From Opitutia bacterium (GTDB taxonomy: Bacteria; Verrucomicrobiota; Verrucomicrobiia; Opitutales; Coraliomargaritaceae), in NCBI GenBank assembly GCA_029252625.1, contig JAQXBA010000131.1, positions 18,776 through 82,775 of the forward strand: a stretch of DNA of 64,000 nt. The letters run 5' to 3'. Each line of letters starts with the position of its first letter. Position 1 is the stretch's first letter. A program made the position numbers and the translations under genes. A model generated the notes under the pieces. That model was not told the origin of the DNA and did no database searches. It saw only the letters and a list, made by a program, of their open reading frames with translations. This document shows positions 21,538 to 34,228 of this stretch, one piece after another.

Positions 21538-23148
21538 CTATTGAGGCAGGAAAATGAAGACACAGGCCATCACGACTGTTGGGAACAGCGCGCCGAGCAT
21601 CAACTTAAGTGGTGAAACGCCACCATCGAAATATTTGCTCAGAATGCTCTGACCGGCAGGATTTGGCGCATTGGCGATCACCGTCAAACCACCACCAGTG
21701 ACTGCACCAGCAACCACTGCATACTGTAGTGCGACCGCACGTGCGGAGTCGGCCGCTAAATTTTGATCAAAGGCCGGCACCTGTGATGCGAGGAAAGTGA
21801 TTGCGGCATTATCATTAAATGCAGTCAACACAGTCGCTCCGATGAAGAGCGGCACTTCGCCAAGCGCAGAGAGCACGGGAGCGATCCACCAACCTTGCAA
21901 TCCACCATGCGTGACGAGCCCAGCAAGAAAGAAACCAACCAACAAAGGCCCCTTCAGCGAGATCGCATATTGATGATGATCCGTCGCAATCGTAAAGGCG
22001 ATAAAAACGAGGAAGCCGCCGATAAAGAATGCGGGATGGTGCAATGTGAACACCGTCCATGCGAGGAAGAATAGATGAACAGCAATAATCCATAGCGGTG
22101 CAGGCTCTTCTTCATTTGCAGTTGCTTCGGCCGCAAGTGCATCTGCTTTTCCCTTCAAAGCTACAAAGTCTTTGCGAAAGACAAAGAAATAAACCCCAGT
22201 TGCGATCAAAATACCGATGACGGCACGAATACCGAAGTGAGAGAGCATGAACGGTGTATCCCAGCCCCACTTCGATGCAACCATGAGCACAGGAGGCGCT
22301 GCAAAGTGCGTCAACGTGCCACCGACAGAGATATTCACAAACAACAAACCCATGGTAGCATACTTAAACGTAGGGGTCGGATTGTAGCAGTAGAACTGAT
22401 GTCCAAGCAGTAGCGCAGCAATCGTCATTGCAGCAGGCTCAGTAATGAAAGAGCCGAGTAAAGGCGCGATGATTAGAATCGAAAGCCACCATGCTGCGGG
22501 TGTGCGCTTACCGATTTTAGCCACCGAGCTCAAGGCTCGCTCAGCAAAAGCCACGACTGGACGCGATGCAGCGATCGCCATAATTACGACGACAAATACG
22601 GGCTCGGTGTAGTTACGCGTATCGATATAGTGCGTGGTATGATCCCAGCCATATTTATAAGTAATAAACAACAGCAGCGGAATCAGCCAAATACCAAAAA
22701 TTGCTTCAATCTCGCCAAGAAAATGAAATAAGGTCGCCTTAAAACTCACTGGGTCTTTACCGTCCACAAAGACACGCTTATCAGCCTTTGCTTTGGCATC
22801 GTTCTCATGTTCGTATTTGTGCGCAAGCTTCATGAAGTGCACTGACGCAAAGGTATGCATAATCGCCCCCAAGAACAGTAGGGTCGCGACTAAGTTGATC
22901 GGATCTGCGATTGCGCGGAGTTTTAGTATCTGCAGCACGCTGAGCTCATTCTCAGAAATGTTGAGTTCATTCGCGTGCGCTTGTTCTAGTGTTGTGTAGT
23001 CCTCTAACGCCATGGGAAACGAAATATCTGAGACGCCATGACCATGTTCATTGCCACTAATCGGATTACCACCAGCGGCATGTAGGCTAGACGTCAGAAT
23101 GAAACTGGCGAGTGAGAGTAAGATGAATCGTATCAAGTAGCTGATCAT
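21538..23148 (-). CDS. Putative Na+/H+ antiporter
   Basis: A 536-residue polytopic membrane protein, 11-13 hydrophobic segments after a signal-like N-terminus (LLSLASFILTSSLHAAGG). It resembles the 'putative Na+/H+ antiporter' family of the ion-transporter superfamily (NhaD-like): conserved strings include GSFITEPAAMTIAALLLG, NISVGGTLTHFAAPPVLMVA, and LTAFNDNAAITFLASQVP near the second half, where paired hairpin regions bind the ion. The probable role is sodium extrusion and pH balance, expected in a marine cell. The His-rich stretch near residues 32-38 (NEHGHGVS) is of unknown role. Single gene with its own terminator. Confidence 0.85.
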   Translation of the reverse strand: MISYLIRFILLSLASFILTSSLHAAGGNPISGNEHGHGVSDISFPMALEDYTTLEQAHANELNISENELSVLQILKLRAIADPINLVATLLFLGAIMHTFASVHFMKLAHKYEHENDAKAKADKRVFVDGKDPVSFKATLFHFLGEIEAIFGIWLIPLLLFITYKYGWDHTTHYIDTRNYTEPVFVVVIMAIAASRPVVAFAERALSSVAKIGKRTPAAWWLSILIIAPLLGSFITEPAAMTIAALLLGHQFYCYNPTPTFKYATMGLLFVNISVGGTLTHFAAPPVLMVASKWGWDTPFMLSHFGIRAVIGILIATGVYFFVFRKDFVALKGKADALAAEATANEEEPAPLWIIAVHLFFLAWTVFTLHHPAFFIGGFLVFIAFTIATDHHQYAISLKGPLLVGFFLAGLVTHGGLQGWWIAPVLSALGEVPLFIGATVLTAFNDNAAITFLASQVPAFDQNLAADSARAVALQYAVVAGAVTGGGLTVIANAPNPAGQSILSKYFDGGVSPLKLMLGALFPTVVMACVFIFLPQ

Positions 23149-23288
23149 AGGCTAGAAGGTCTAAGGATTTATGTATTACTTAAAAGAAAAAACGCGACCT
23201 GCGCTGCGAATTCTCATCGACTTCAACAATCAATCTCTCGCCGATTCAAAAGATTATAATTAAGACCGTTTAGAACGATTCCGCACAA

Positions 23289-23732
23289 CTAGGCGTGATG
23301 ATAATTAGAGCCGGTATTGATCGAGACAGCGCGGTAAAGTTGCTCACACAAAAGCATACGGGCGATCTCGTGTGTGAAAGTGAGTGGTGACAGGGCAAAC
23401 AGTACATCTGCCCGCGCCTTGACTGCGGGACTCAAGCCATAAGCGCCACCGATGATAAAAATGGCTGGATACCCTTGCAGATCCAACAGCTCTTTGGCGA
23501 GGCCTACGGAAGTTTGCGTTTTGCCCTCTTCGGCCATCGCGTAGACCCTGGCGTCTTTCCGTTTAGCCAACGCTTCGAGGATCCGCTCACCCTCGCTTTC
23601 GACATCGCCGTCCTTGAGTTCGAGCAACTCGAAATTGCCAGAACGTTTAAGGCGCTTGGAAAAATCGTCGCAGAGGGCTGTCAGCGGCTTATTTTTCATA
23701 CGACCTAAGGCAATGACGGTATAGCGATACAT
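23289..23732 (-). CDS. rlmH: 23S rRNA (pseudouridine1915-N3)-methyltransferase RlmH
   Basis: 147 residues, close to the usual ~155. It is a SPOUT-class enzyme methylating pseudouridine 1915 in helix 69 of 23S rRNA. The SAM-binding knot shows FIIGGAYGLSPAVKARAD, and the C-terminus LTFTHEIARMLLCEQLYRA then VSINTGSNYHH is the family signature ending in the catalytic-site YHH/YHK-type tail. Part of a minus-strand run with the phosphatase-family gene and an unknown gene upstream. Confidence 0.95.
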   Translation of the reverse strand: MYRYTVIALGRMKNKPLTALCDDFSKRLKRSGNFELLELKDGDVESEGERILEALAKRKDARVYAMAEEGKTQTSVGLAKELLDLQGYPAIFIIGGAYGLSPAVKARADVLFALSPLTFTHEIARMLLCEQLYRAVSINTGSNYHHA

Positions 23733-23773
23733 GTTAGTCGGGTTGGTGGTGAGGGAAGAATATGTAACCGCAT

Positions 23774-24568
23774 CTACTTTAGCTCATTGAGAATCTCTAA
23801 ATCAACCAGGACGGGACGATGGTCACTAACGAAGCAACGTAAAACTTCACAGTTGATAACTTTGTAGCTCGGAGGCACGAGAATAAAATCCAAACCATGG
23901 ATCGGCAGAAGTGACGGAAAGGTGCGGCCATTTTTCGGGTAAATCTGATAGGCACATCGATCCTCTAAGTATTTAAATAGATGCACAACGGCGTCATTAG
24001 GTTTACCTGAGCGGCTATTAAAATCACCACACACGACCGGCGAAAAATAGCCCTCATCCCCCTTTTGGGCATGGCGTTCTTCCAAAAATAGGATGAGCCG
24101 TTCGATTTGCTCAATCCGGCGCAGTCGTGATTTATAGTCCAAGTGCAAATTGACGATAGGTAAGTGCCCATCTGGTAAAGTGAGTTCGGTATAGAGAAAG
24201 CCTTTCTCACCAATCTCCGCACTACCAAACGCTTGATGATCGGCATGCTCGATCGGCAAATGTGACAGTAGGCCATTCCCATACGCGAGTGGCAGCCGCC
24301 CACCGCGCCGATTATGCACTCCGAGATGACTATGCGGGTAGCAGGCCTCTGCTTTTAAAAAATCAAGCAAATGAATCCGCTGATTCCAATGCGAGTCCTC
24401 ATCGACTTCCTGCAGCGCCACAACATCGGCCGCTTCACGCTTAAGCAATCGGGCGACCCGCAACAGATTTCGCTCAATTCCACGTATCCGATGAAATCCC
24501 TGGTACGTCGAAAGCCCACGTCCATGAGCGATGTTGAGCGTAAGAAGACGAAACTGGCGTGCAGACAT
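23774..24568 (-). CDS. Endonuclease/exonuclease/phosphatase family protein
   Basis: 264 residues of the EEP fold, metal-dependent phosphodiesterases or phosphatases. Motifs in order: TLNIAHGRG, VVALQEVDED (metal-binding Glu), NLHLDYKS, CGDFNSRSG and the C-terminal SDHRPVLVDL with the catalytic Asp-His. There is no signal peptide, so it is probably cytoplasmic. The substrate cannot be set; nucleic acid, phospholipid and inositol phosphates are all used within the family. It lies 41 bp upstream of rlmH and 16 bp downstream of the preceding gene. Confidence 0.88.
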   Translation of the reverse strand: MSARQFRLLTLNIAHGRGLSTYQGFHRIRGIERNLLRVARLLKREAADVVALQEVDEDSHWNQRIHLLDFLKAEACYPHSHLGVHNRRGGRLPLAYGNGLLSHLPIEHADHQAFGSAEIGEKGFLYTELTLPDGHLPIVNLHLDYKSRLRRIEQIERLILFLEERHAQKGDEGYFSPVVCGDFNSRSGKPNDAVVHLFKYLEDRCAYQIYPKNGRTFPSLLPIHGLDFILVPPSYKVINCEVLRCFVSDHRPVLVDLEILNELK

Positions 24569-24584
24569 GAGCTATAGGGTAGGG

Positions 24585-25355
24585 CTACGCGCCGTCCTGG
24601 ATAGAACGCGCGTATTTGGCGACGGATTTAAATAATGAATCTGCAAATGCACCAACGGAAACCAACACGAGTTGTAACTCGAGATCGTTGAAAATCACTG
24701 CTTCGCCCTCGCGGAAAACTTTACGTAGATCCACTAGTTTTCCCTGCGCCTGCCCATCTACAACTCCCGCATTCTGAGGCTCAACAGTCTTCAACTCAAT
24801 AACGAGATCACCCTGCCCGTCAACCTGCGCAGCTTTGACAATACCGCCCTGCTGCATCAAAATTTGCATTACATAACCGAGCGAGATAATGCTATCCTCA
24901 AGCTCGCACATGATGCCGTAGTCTTTTTCGAGGCGATTAAACTTTTCGTCGATTTGGGCGGGAATGAAAGCTTGCTGGGCTGCTTGAGCATCTTTCTGTG
25001 CCTCAGGGCTCACAGCTTTATTGGCGTTGGTGGCCTTGACCAGTGCGAGAAAGAAGTGGCCGTTGTTCATCGCCGTCACGATCAAATTCAAGGAATCACC
25101 AATCACCTGACGCACCAGCAGGTCATGCGCGTAGGCCTGCATTTGCTCGAAATTCTGATGGCGCGGAGCGGCCGGCATAATGCCAGGCGTATTCACACGC
25201 TGGTTGTAACGGTCTTCCTGCACCGCCTCACGTGAAGCCAGATTGAAAGCCAGCATATCGAAATGGCGTTGTAACCCGGACATGAACTGTTGCGCGATTT
25301 GCTGTAAGTTAACTTGCTGCGATTGCCCGCCATTGGAATTGGATTCAGCTGTCAT
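24585..25355 (-). CDS. Conserved-looking cytoplasmic protein of unknown function
   Basis: 256 residues, no recognised family, no signal peptide or membrane segment. The N-terminus is Gln/Asn-rich (NSNGGQSQQVNLQQIAQQF), followed by mostly helical sequence (NLIVTAMNNGHFFLALVKA, EDSIISLGYVMQILMQQGG) and a C-terminal FNDLELQLVLVSVGAFADSL. The codon pattern and its position 16 bp before the phosphatase-family gene support a real gene in the same operon. Confidence 0.7.
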   Translation of the reverse strand: MTAESNSNGGQSQQVNLQQIAQQFMSGLQRHFDMLAFNLASREAVQEDRYNQRVNTPGIMPAAPRHQNFEQMQAYAHDLLVRQVIGDSLNLIVTAMNNGHFFLALVKATNANKAVSPEAQKDAQAAQQAFIPAQIDEKFNRLEKDYGIMCELEDSIISLGYVMQILMQQGGIVKAAQVDGQGDLVIELKTVEPQNAGVVDGQAQGKLVDLRKVFREGEAVIFNDLELQLVLVSVGAFADSLFKSVAKYARSIQDGA

Positions 25356-25510
25356 AAAAATTCTCTTTGTAATGTAATCTGAGGAAATAGCACTTTACTC
25401 AACGAATTCTAGCACTCGGGACAACCTCGCATTTATTTTATCCACAAAATGATTCGAAGCAAATCATCTAAAGGCTCGTATGAGGGCATATATGTACTAT
25501 AGTAACGTAT

Positions 25511-26974
<1,464 letters not shown>

Positions 26975-27035
26975 CGCCACTTGCAGTGGTTTCGCCTTGC
27001 TCGAAAGCAGCAGGCGACATATCGAAAAGCTTGCT

Positions 27036-28661
27036 ATGGTTTACTTACTCACTCAGCGACTGCAGACTGGATGTCTTATTCTACTAGCGCTTGGTCTTTT
27101 CGCTGGCTGCGCGAAGCAGCAGAGTAATGTCGAACGAGGCAACGCGAATCAAGAGCTCTACATTGGCATCGGCGCGGAGCCCTCTGGGCTCGACCCACAC
27201 CTTACCACTGGGATGACCGAGTTCTCTGTGATGCTCGCCTTTCTCGAAGGCCTCACCACTGTCAATGCTGAGACCATGGAAATCCAAGCGGGCGTCGCCA
27301 AGTCCTGGGACATCTCCGAAGACGGCCTCACCTACACCTTTTATTTTGATCCCGAGGCCCGTTGGTCAAACGGCGACACCGTCACTGCGGAGGATTTCCT
27401 CTTCTCCATCGAGCGCATCCTCACCCCAGCGCTCGGCGCCCCCTACGCCTACATGCTCTACCCTATGCGCGGAGCCGAAGCATTTAATAAAGGCGAGACT
27501 GACGACTTCTCAACCGTCGGCGCGTCCGCCCCAGACTCGAGCAAACTCGTCATCGAGCTCGGTGCACCAACGCCCTACTTCCTGAGTTTACTGACGCACA
27601 ACACCTGGTGGCCCGTCCACCCTCCGACGATTTTAAAGCACGGCTGCATGACGGATCGCATCTCGAAGTGGACGCGTCCGGGCAATTATGTCGGTAATGG
27701 CCCATTCAATCTCAAGCAGTGGCGTCTCAACAATTCGATCATCGCCGAGAAGAACCCGCTCTATCGCGATCCGGAGGGCGTCACGCTCAACGCCATTCAT
27801 TTCCTACCGATTGAGATCGATGGCGAAGAGCGCGCCTTCCGCGCCGATCAGCTACACATCACCAGCACCGTTCCGATCCACCGGCTCGACTGGTATCGAG
27901 ATAACCATCCTAAGAATCTCCGCTTAGACACATCACTGGGTGTTTACTACTACATGCTCAACACCACGCGCCCGCCGTTGGACGATCTTCGCGTGCGTAA
28001 AGCACTGGCGTATTCAATCAATCGCGACGAGCTCACCGAGCACGTGCTGAAAGCCGGACAAAAACCTGCCTACCACTTTACCCCTCCCAATGCCGGCGGC
28101 TACAACGCGCGAGCGCGCCTCCCCTACGATCCCGAACTAGCGCGACAACTCCTCGCCGAAGCAGGTTACCCAGACGGCAAAGGCTTCCCAACATTCGAGC
28201 TACTGTTCAACACCAGCGAAGCGCACCACACCATCGCCGTGACGATTCAGCAGATGTGGAAGAAAGAACTAGGGATCGACATCAGCCTCTACAACCAAGA
28301 GTGGAAGGTCTACTTATCCACCCGTGAAGCGGGCAATTTCGACATCCTCCGCGCCGCATGGTTTGGCGACTATGACGACGCCTACACATTCCTAAGCCTC
28401 GCTGAGACAGACAACGGCAATAATCACAGCGGATGGGGCAACGCAGATTACGACGCCCTACTCGAACAAGCCGCAGTCACTGCCGATCCCGAAGCACGCA
28501 AAGAACTCTTCCAACAAGCCGAGACCATTTTGATCGAGGAGATGCCCGTGATCCCACTGTATTTCTATGTCACCAGCACCCTAATCGACGAGTCCGTGCA
28601 AGGCTGGCACCCGAGCATCCTCGACACCCACCCCTACCAAGGTATCAAACTAGGAGAGTAA
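27036..28661 (+). CDS. oppA: Oligopeptide ABC transporter, substrate-binding lipoprotein
   Basis: A 541-residue SBP family 5 protein that captures peptides for the permeases encoded next. The start at 27036 yields MVYLLTQRLQTGCLILLALG then LFAGC, with a lipobox Cys; a TTG frame at 26997 is less likely. Family signatures include GAEPSGLDPHLTTGMTEFSV, GLTYTFYFDPEARWSNGDTV, LRVRKALAYSINRDEL and RAAWFGDYDDAYTFLSL, the last typical of OppA/MppA-type proteins. The gap to the first permease is 101 bp. Confidence 0.92.
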   Translation: MVYLLTQRLQTGCLILLALGLFAGCAKQQSNVERGNANQELYIGIGAEPSGLDPHLTTGMTEFSVMLAFLEGLTTVNAETMEIQAGVAKSWDISEDGLTYTFYFDPEARWSNGDTVTAEDFLFSIERILTPALGAPYAYMLYPMRGAEAFNKGETDDFSTVGASAPDSSKLVIELGAPTPYFLSLLTHNTWWPVHPPTILKHGCMTDRISKWTRPGNYVGNGPFNLKQWRLNNSIIAEKNPLYRDPEGVTLNAIHFLPIEIDGEERAFRADQLHITSTVPIHRLDWYRDNHPKNLRLDTSLGVYYYMLNTTRPPLDDLRVRKALAYSINRDELTEHVLKAGQKPAYHFTPPNAGGYNARARLPYDPELARQLLAEAGYPDGKGFPTFELLFNTSEAHHTIAVTIQQMWKKELGIDISLYNQEWKVYLSTREAGNFDILRAAWFGDYDDAYTFLSLAETDNGNNHSGWGNADYDALLEQAAVTADPEARKELFQQAETILIEEMPVIPLYFYVTSTLIDESVQGWHPSILDTHPYQGIKLGE

Positions 28662-28762
28662 TCCTCTCAAGTCTTAAAGCGTGACACAGACATTGCTACG
28701 CCATCTCCGGCGGACCTCCGTTCTGTTTGTCCCTCTCCCTTAACAGTCTCAGCCCTCCATAA

Positions 28763-29680
28763 ATGTTCACCCTCATCCTCAGACGACTGCTCCAAGCGAT
28801 CCCCACACTTTGGGTGATTGCCACGGCTACGTTTGTGTTGATGAAGCTCACGCCCGGCGGCCCATTTGATGATGAGAAGCCAGTCAGCCCTGAAGTAAAG
28901 TTGTTAATCGAAGCGCACTACGGACTCGACCGCCCACTCTACGAGCAATACGGCAACTTCCTCTGGCAACGCCTGCATGGCGATTTTGGCCCCTCGTATA
29001 AATACGTCGGCTGGGATGTGGACGAAATCATCGCGCAGAGTTTTCCGGTCTCACTCGAGCTCGGCTTCTATGCGTTGCTCGTCGCTATCGTGATTGGCGT
29101 GCCGATTGGCGTCATCGCCGCGCTGCGGCATAACAAGCCAACCGAGACCGCGTTGATGAGTGTTGCCATGGTCGGTATCTGCCTGCCCTCGTTCGTCTTG
29201 GCGCCACTACTGATCCTCGTCTTTAGCTTACAACTCGGCTGGTTCAATCCATTCGGATGGGGGTATGCGGGCGATCGTGTATTACCCGCACTGACCTTAG
29301 GCTTATTTTATGCCGCCTACATCGCCCGCCTCTCCCGTAGCGGCATGCTCGATGTAATGAAAAACGACTACATCCGCACCGCCCGCGCCAAAGGCCTCAA
29401 AGAGCGTGCAGTCGTCATGCGCCACGCCTTACGCACTGCGTTGTATCCAGTGGTTGCATATATGGGGCCCGCAGTCGCAGGGTTGATCAGTGGTTCTTTT
29501 GTCGTAGAGACGATCTTCTTCATCCCCGGCCTCGGCAGTTTTTTCGTAAACTCAGCGTTCAACCGCGACGACACCATGGTGATGGGCACCGTGCTATTTT
29601 ATGCTGTGCTGATCATCTTCTTCAACCTACTCGTCGACATCGCGCAGATGTGGATGAACCCGCGCACCCGTAATGACTAA
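28763..29680 (+). CDS. oppB: Oligopeptide ABC transporter permease OppB
   Basis: 305 residues, six membrane helices; one half of the membrane channel for peptide import. The N-terminus (MFTLILRRLLQAIPTLWVI) is the OppB/DppB signature. The EAA-type loop that contacts the ATPase reads DYIRTARAKGLKERAVVMRH. The last 8 bases overlap the next permease. Confidence 0.94.
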   Translation: MFTLILRRLLQAIPTLWVIATATFVLMKLTPGGPFDDEKPVSPEVKLLIEAHYGLDRPLYEQYGNFLWQRLHGDFGPSYKYVGWDVDEIIAQSFPVSLELGFYALLVAIVIGVPIGVIAALRHNKPTETALMSVAMVGICLPSFVLAPLLILVFSLQLGWFNPFGWGYAGDRVLPALTLGLFYAAYIARLSRSGMLDVMKNDYIRTARAKGLKERAVVMRHALRTALYPVVAYMGPAVAGLISGSFVVETIFFIPGLGSFFVNSAFNRDDTMVMGTVLFYAVLIIFFNLLVDIAQMWMNPRTRND

Positions 29681-30551
29681 GCACGAACGAGAACACAGAT
29701 CGGAAGCAGGCCGTTCGCTCGGGGAGGACGCATGGGAGCGCCTACGTGCCAATCGCATGGCGCAAATTGGCGGCATACTCTTCGTATCGATCACACTGCT
29801 CTGCATCATCGTGCCGATTTTCAGCAGCCAGTCTCACGAAACCACAAGCCTCGCCTACGGCGCACAAGCACCGTCCTGGGACCATTTGTTCGGCACCGAC
29901 GACCTCGGCCGCGACCTTTTTATCCGCACATTGATTGGCGGCCGCATTTCGATCGGCGTCGGGTTTGCTGCCACAGCCGTCGCACTACTCATCGGCGTGA
30001 ACTACGGCATGATAGCCGGTTATCTCGGCAGCCGAACCGAAACGCTGATGATGCGCTTCGTCGACACACTGTATGCCTTACCGTTCACTCTGATCGTCAT
30101 CCTACTCACAGTGCTCCTTGGGCGCAATTTGCTGCTCATCTTTCTCGCGATTGGCGCGGTGGAGTGGTTGACGATGGCCCGCATCGTCCGCGGGCAAACG
30201 AAGGCCCTGCGCAAACAGACCTTTATCGATGCCGCGATCGTCAGCGGTGCGCGCAAGACCTGCATTCTGGCGAGGCACATTCTTCCCAACCTGCTTGGCC
30301 CGGTAATCGTCTATACCACGCTCACCATTCCGGCGGTCATTTTACTGGAATCCGTGATCAGCTTCCTCGGCCTCGGCGTGCAGCCACCGATGAGCTCATG
30401 GGGCATTTTAATTAATGACGGTGCAAAAAAGGTCGATATCTACCCATGGATGCTGATCTTCCCGGCGCTGTTTTTCTCACTCACCATCTTCGCGCTCAAC
30501 TTCATGGGCGACGGATTGCGCGACGCGCTCGACCCGAAAGAGTCGAAGTAG
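29673..30551 (+). CDS. oppC: Oligopeptide ABC transporter permease OppC
   Basis: 292 residues, the partner permease of OppB. A cytoplasmic N-terminus (EDAWERLRANRMAQIGGI) precedes the first helix, and HLFGTDDLGRDLFIRTLIGG is the hallmark of OppC/DppC. The ATPase-contact loop is KQTFIDAAIVSGARKTCILA. Translational coupling with oppB is likely. No OppD or OppF ATPase gene follows; the next gene is an unknown protein. Confidence 0.94.
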   Translation: MTKHEREHRSEAGRSLGEDAWERLRANRMAQIGGILFVSITLLCIIVPIFSSQSHETTSLAYGAQAPSWDHLFGTDDLGRDLFIRTLIGGRISIGVGFAATAVALLIGVNYGMIAGYLGSRTETLMMRFVDTLYALPFTLIVILLTVLLGRNLLLIFLAIGAVEWLTMARIVRGQTKALRKQTFIDAAIVSGARKTCILARHILPNLLGPVIVYTTLTIPAVILLESVISFLGLGVQPPMSSWGILINDGAKKVDIYPWMLIFPALFFSLTIFALNFMGDGLRDALDPKESK

Positions 30552-30558
30552 TGGTGCA

Positions 30559-31076
30559 ATGAAATCACCTTCGAACTGCCCCTACCTGCCTGCTCCAGAC
30601 GAGCAGATGACACATCGCTGTTTAACGGAACTCCGAGGCGCAGAGAGGGAATTATTCTACGTCACCGCGCTCAAATATGGCCACACTCTTTGGCAGCAAG
30701 GTCACGCAGGCCGCAGCATTTTAGCCATCACACGTGCGCTCTATGCCGACGTATCAGACGACGCTGCCATCCTCAAGCAGTGGCCGCTCCCCTACGCCGC
30801 GCTAGGCTGGATCATCGCTAACCACAGTAGCGATGACTTCCCGGGCAACCCACGCATCAGCTTTCAACACCAAGCGACGCGCCTACGCGGCGATCGACAA
30901 GCGCTACGCCGTGCCCGTGCATGGGCAGTCTGGGCACTCATCCGCAAGGCGAAGCCCACGCTCCTCGGCGACCTGATGCAAGGCATCGAAGAACCGATAC
31001 TGGAACATATCGAAGCCGAACTCCGAGCCATCGGGCACCCCAATGAAGTGGCCATCTGGCAGGCCGCACTGGCCGA

Positions 31077-31080
<4 letters not shown>
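30559..31080 (+). CDS. Protein of unknown function at the end of the opp cluster
   Basis: 173 residues, not recognised. It appears soluble and helical (ELFYVTALKYGHTLWQQGHA, AWAVWALIRKAKPTLLGDLM), without a signal peptide. It follows oppC by 7 bp and its stop overlaps the stop of the convergent dehydratase gene by 4 bp. Confidence 0.7.
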
Positions 31081-32945
<1,865 letters not shown>

Positions 32946-32960
32946 AGTGAATAATACTCG

Positions 32961-34097
32961 TTATGGCTGCGACGGCGAAAAACACGAGCGCACAACATCG
33001 ATCACCTTGGATCGATCCTCAGCGCTCAGCGCCGAACCACTCGGCAAACAAAGTCCATTTGCAAACAAGCCTTCCGCACACTCCCCGCCGATCGACGCAC
33101 AATCCTGAAAAACCGGCTGCATGTGCAACGGCTTCCACAACGGTCGCGCCTCAATATCCGCATCCGCAAGCGCCTGTATGATCTGATCACGCGAGCTGCC
33201 ATCTACCACGGGCTCCACCGTCAGACAAGTAAGCCAATAGTTGGCCGCATCCGGATCAGTGATCGGCATAAAGGCCACGCCCGACAGCTCGCCTAGGGCA
33301 ACACGATAGGCTTCAAAATGCGCACGCTTCACCGCGATACGCCGCTCCAAATCATCCAACTGGCTCAGCCCGAGGCCTGCCAGAACATTACTCATCCGAT
33401 AATTATAACCCACTTCGCGGTGCTCGTAATGCGCAACTGGCTCCTTTGCTTGAGTCGAAAGAAAGAGCGCCCGCTCAATCCAAGACGCTTTATCCGCGAG
33501 CAACATGCCGCCGCCCGAAGTCGTGATAATTTTATTACCATTAAATGAGAAAAACGAAAACGCCCCCATTCCACCAGCCGGGCGTCCCTTATAAGTGGCC
33601 CCCAAGGCCTCGGCAGCGTCTTCCACCACTGGTATGCCATAACGCTCACATACCGTCAGAATCGGATCCATATCCGCACATTGACCATATAGGTGCACCA
33701 CGATCACCGCCTTCGGCAGCTCCCCTGAAGCAGCGCGCTCACCCAGTTCCAGTTCCAACAGAACCGGATCCATATTCCAGGTGCTCGGCTCGCTATCCAC
33801 AAAGACCGGATCCGCCCCGCAATAGCAGATGGGATTCGCACTGGCAGCAAAGGTCAGTGTCGGGCAGATCACAGTATCGCCTGGCTGCACATTGAGCAGC
33901 TGCAACGCGAGATGCAGCGCAGCAGTGCCAGAATTGAGTGCCACCGCATGCTTACGATTGGCACACTTCGCCAGCGCCGCTTCAAAAGCCTCCAAATGCG
34001 GGCCCGCTGGTGCCACCCAATTCGAAGTCAATACAGCATCAACCGTAGCGTGGTCTTGCTGACTGATATCTGGAGGCGAAAGATAAATACGGGGCAT
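32961..34097 (-). CDS. DegT/DnrJ/EryC1-type sugar aminotransferase (PglE-like)
   Basis: 378 residues from the start at 34097 (MPRIYLSPPDIS), the usual family length; a longer frame to 34145 adds 16 atypical residues. It is PLP-dependent with Lys189 (FSFNGNKIITTSGGGMLL) and the phosphate-binding LNSGTAALHLAL. It probably aminates the 4-keto sugar made by the downstream dehydratase, giving a UDP-4-amino-sugar for glycoprotein or surface polysaccharide synthesis. Acetyltransferase and glycosyltransferase genes are not in the window. Confidence 0.9.
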   Translation of the reverse strand: MPRIYLSPPDISQQDHATVDAVLTSNWVAPAGPHLEAFEAALAKCANRKHAVALNSGTAALHLALQLLNVQPGDTVICPTLTFAASANPICYCGADPVFVDSEPSTWNMDPVLLELELGERAASGELPKAVIVVHLYGQCADMDPILTVCERYGIPVVEDAAEALGATYKGRPAGGMGAFSFFSFNGNKIITTSGGGMLLADKASWIERALFLSTQAKEPVAHYEHREVGYNYRMSNVLAGLGLSQLDDLERRIAVKRAHFEAYRVALGELSGVAFMPITDPDAANYWLTCLTVEPVVDGSSRDQIIQALADADIEARPLWKPLHMQPVFQDCASIGGECAEGLFANGLCLPSGSALSAEDRSKVIDVVRSCFSPSQP

Positions 34098-34228
34098 AGT
34101 AAAAGCATATTTCCTCATCGGGTGGGTATTTCGATCTTTTTCCACTCCCTTTTGATGAAAAACCGTTTGTTCACGATCGTCGGCTCAAAGTTTGATGCAA
34201 AAATGATACATAAATTTCGAATCATCCA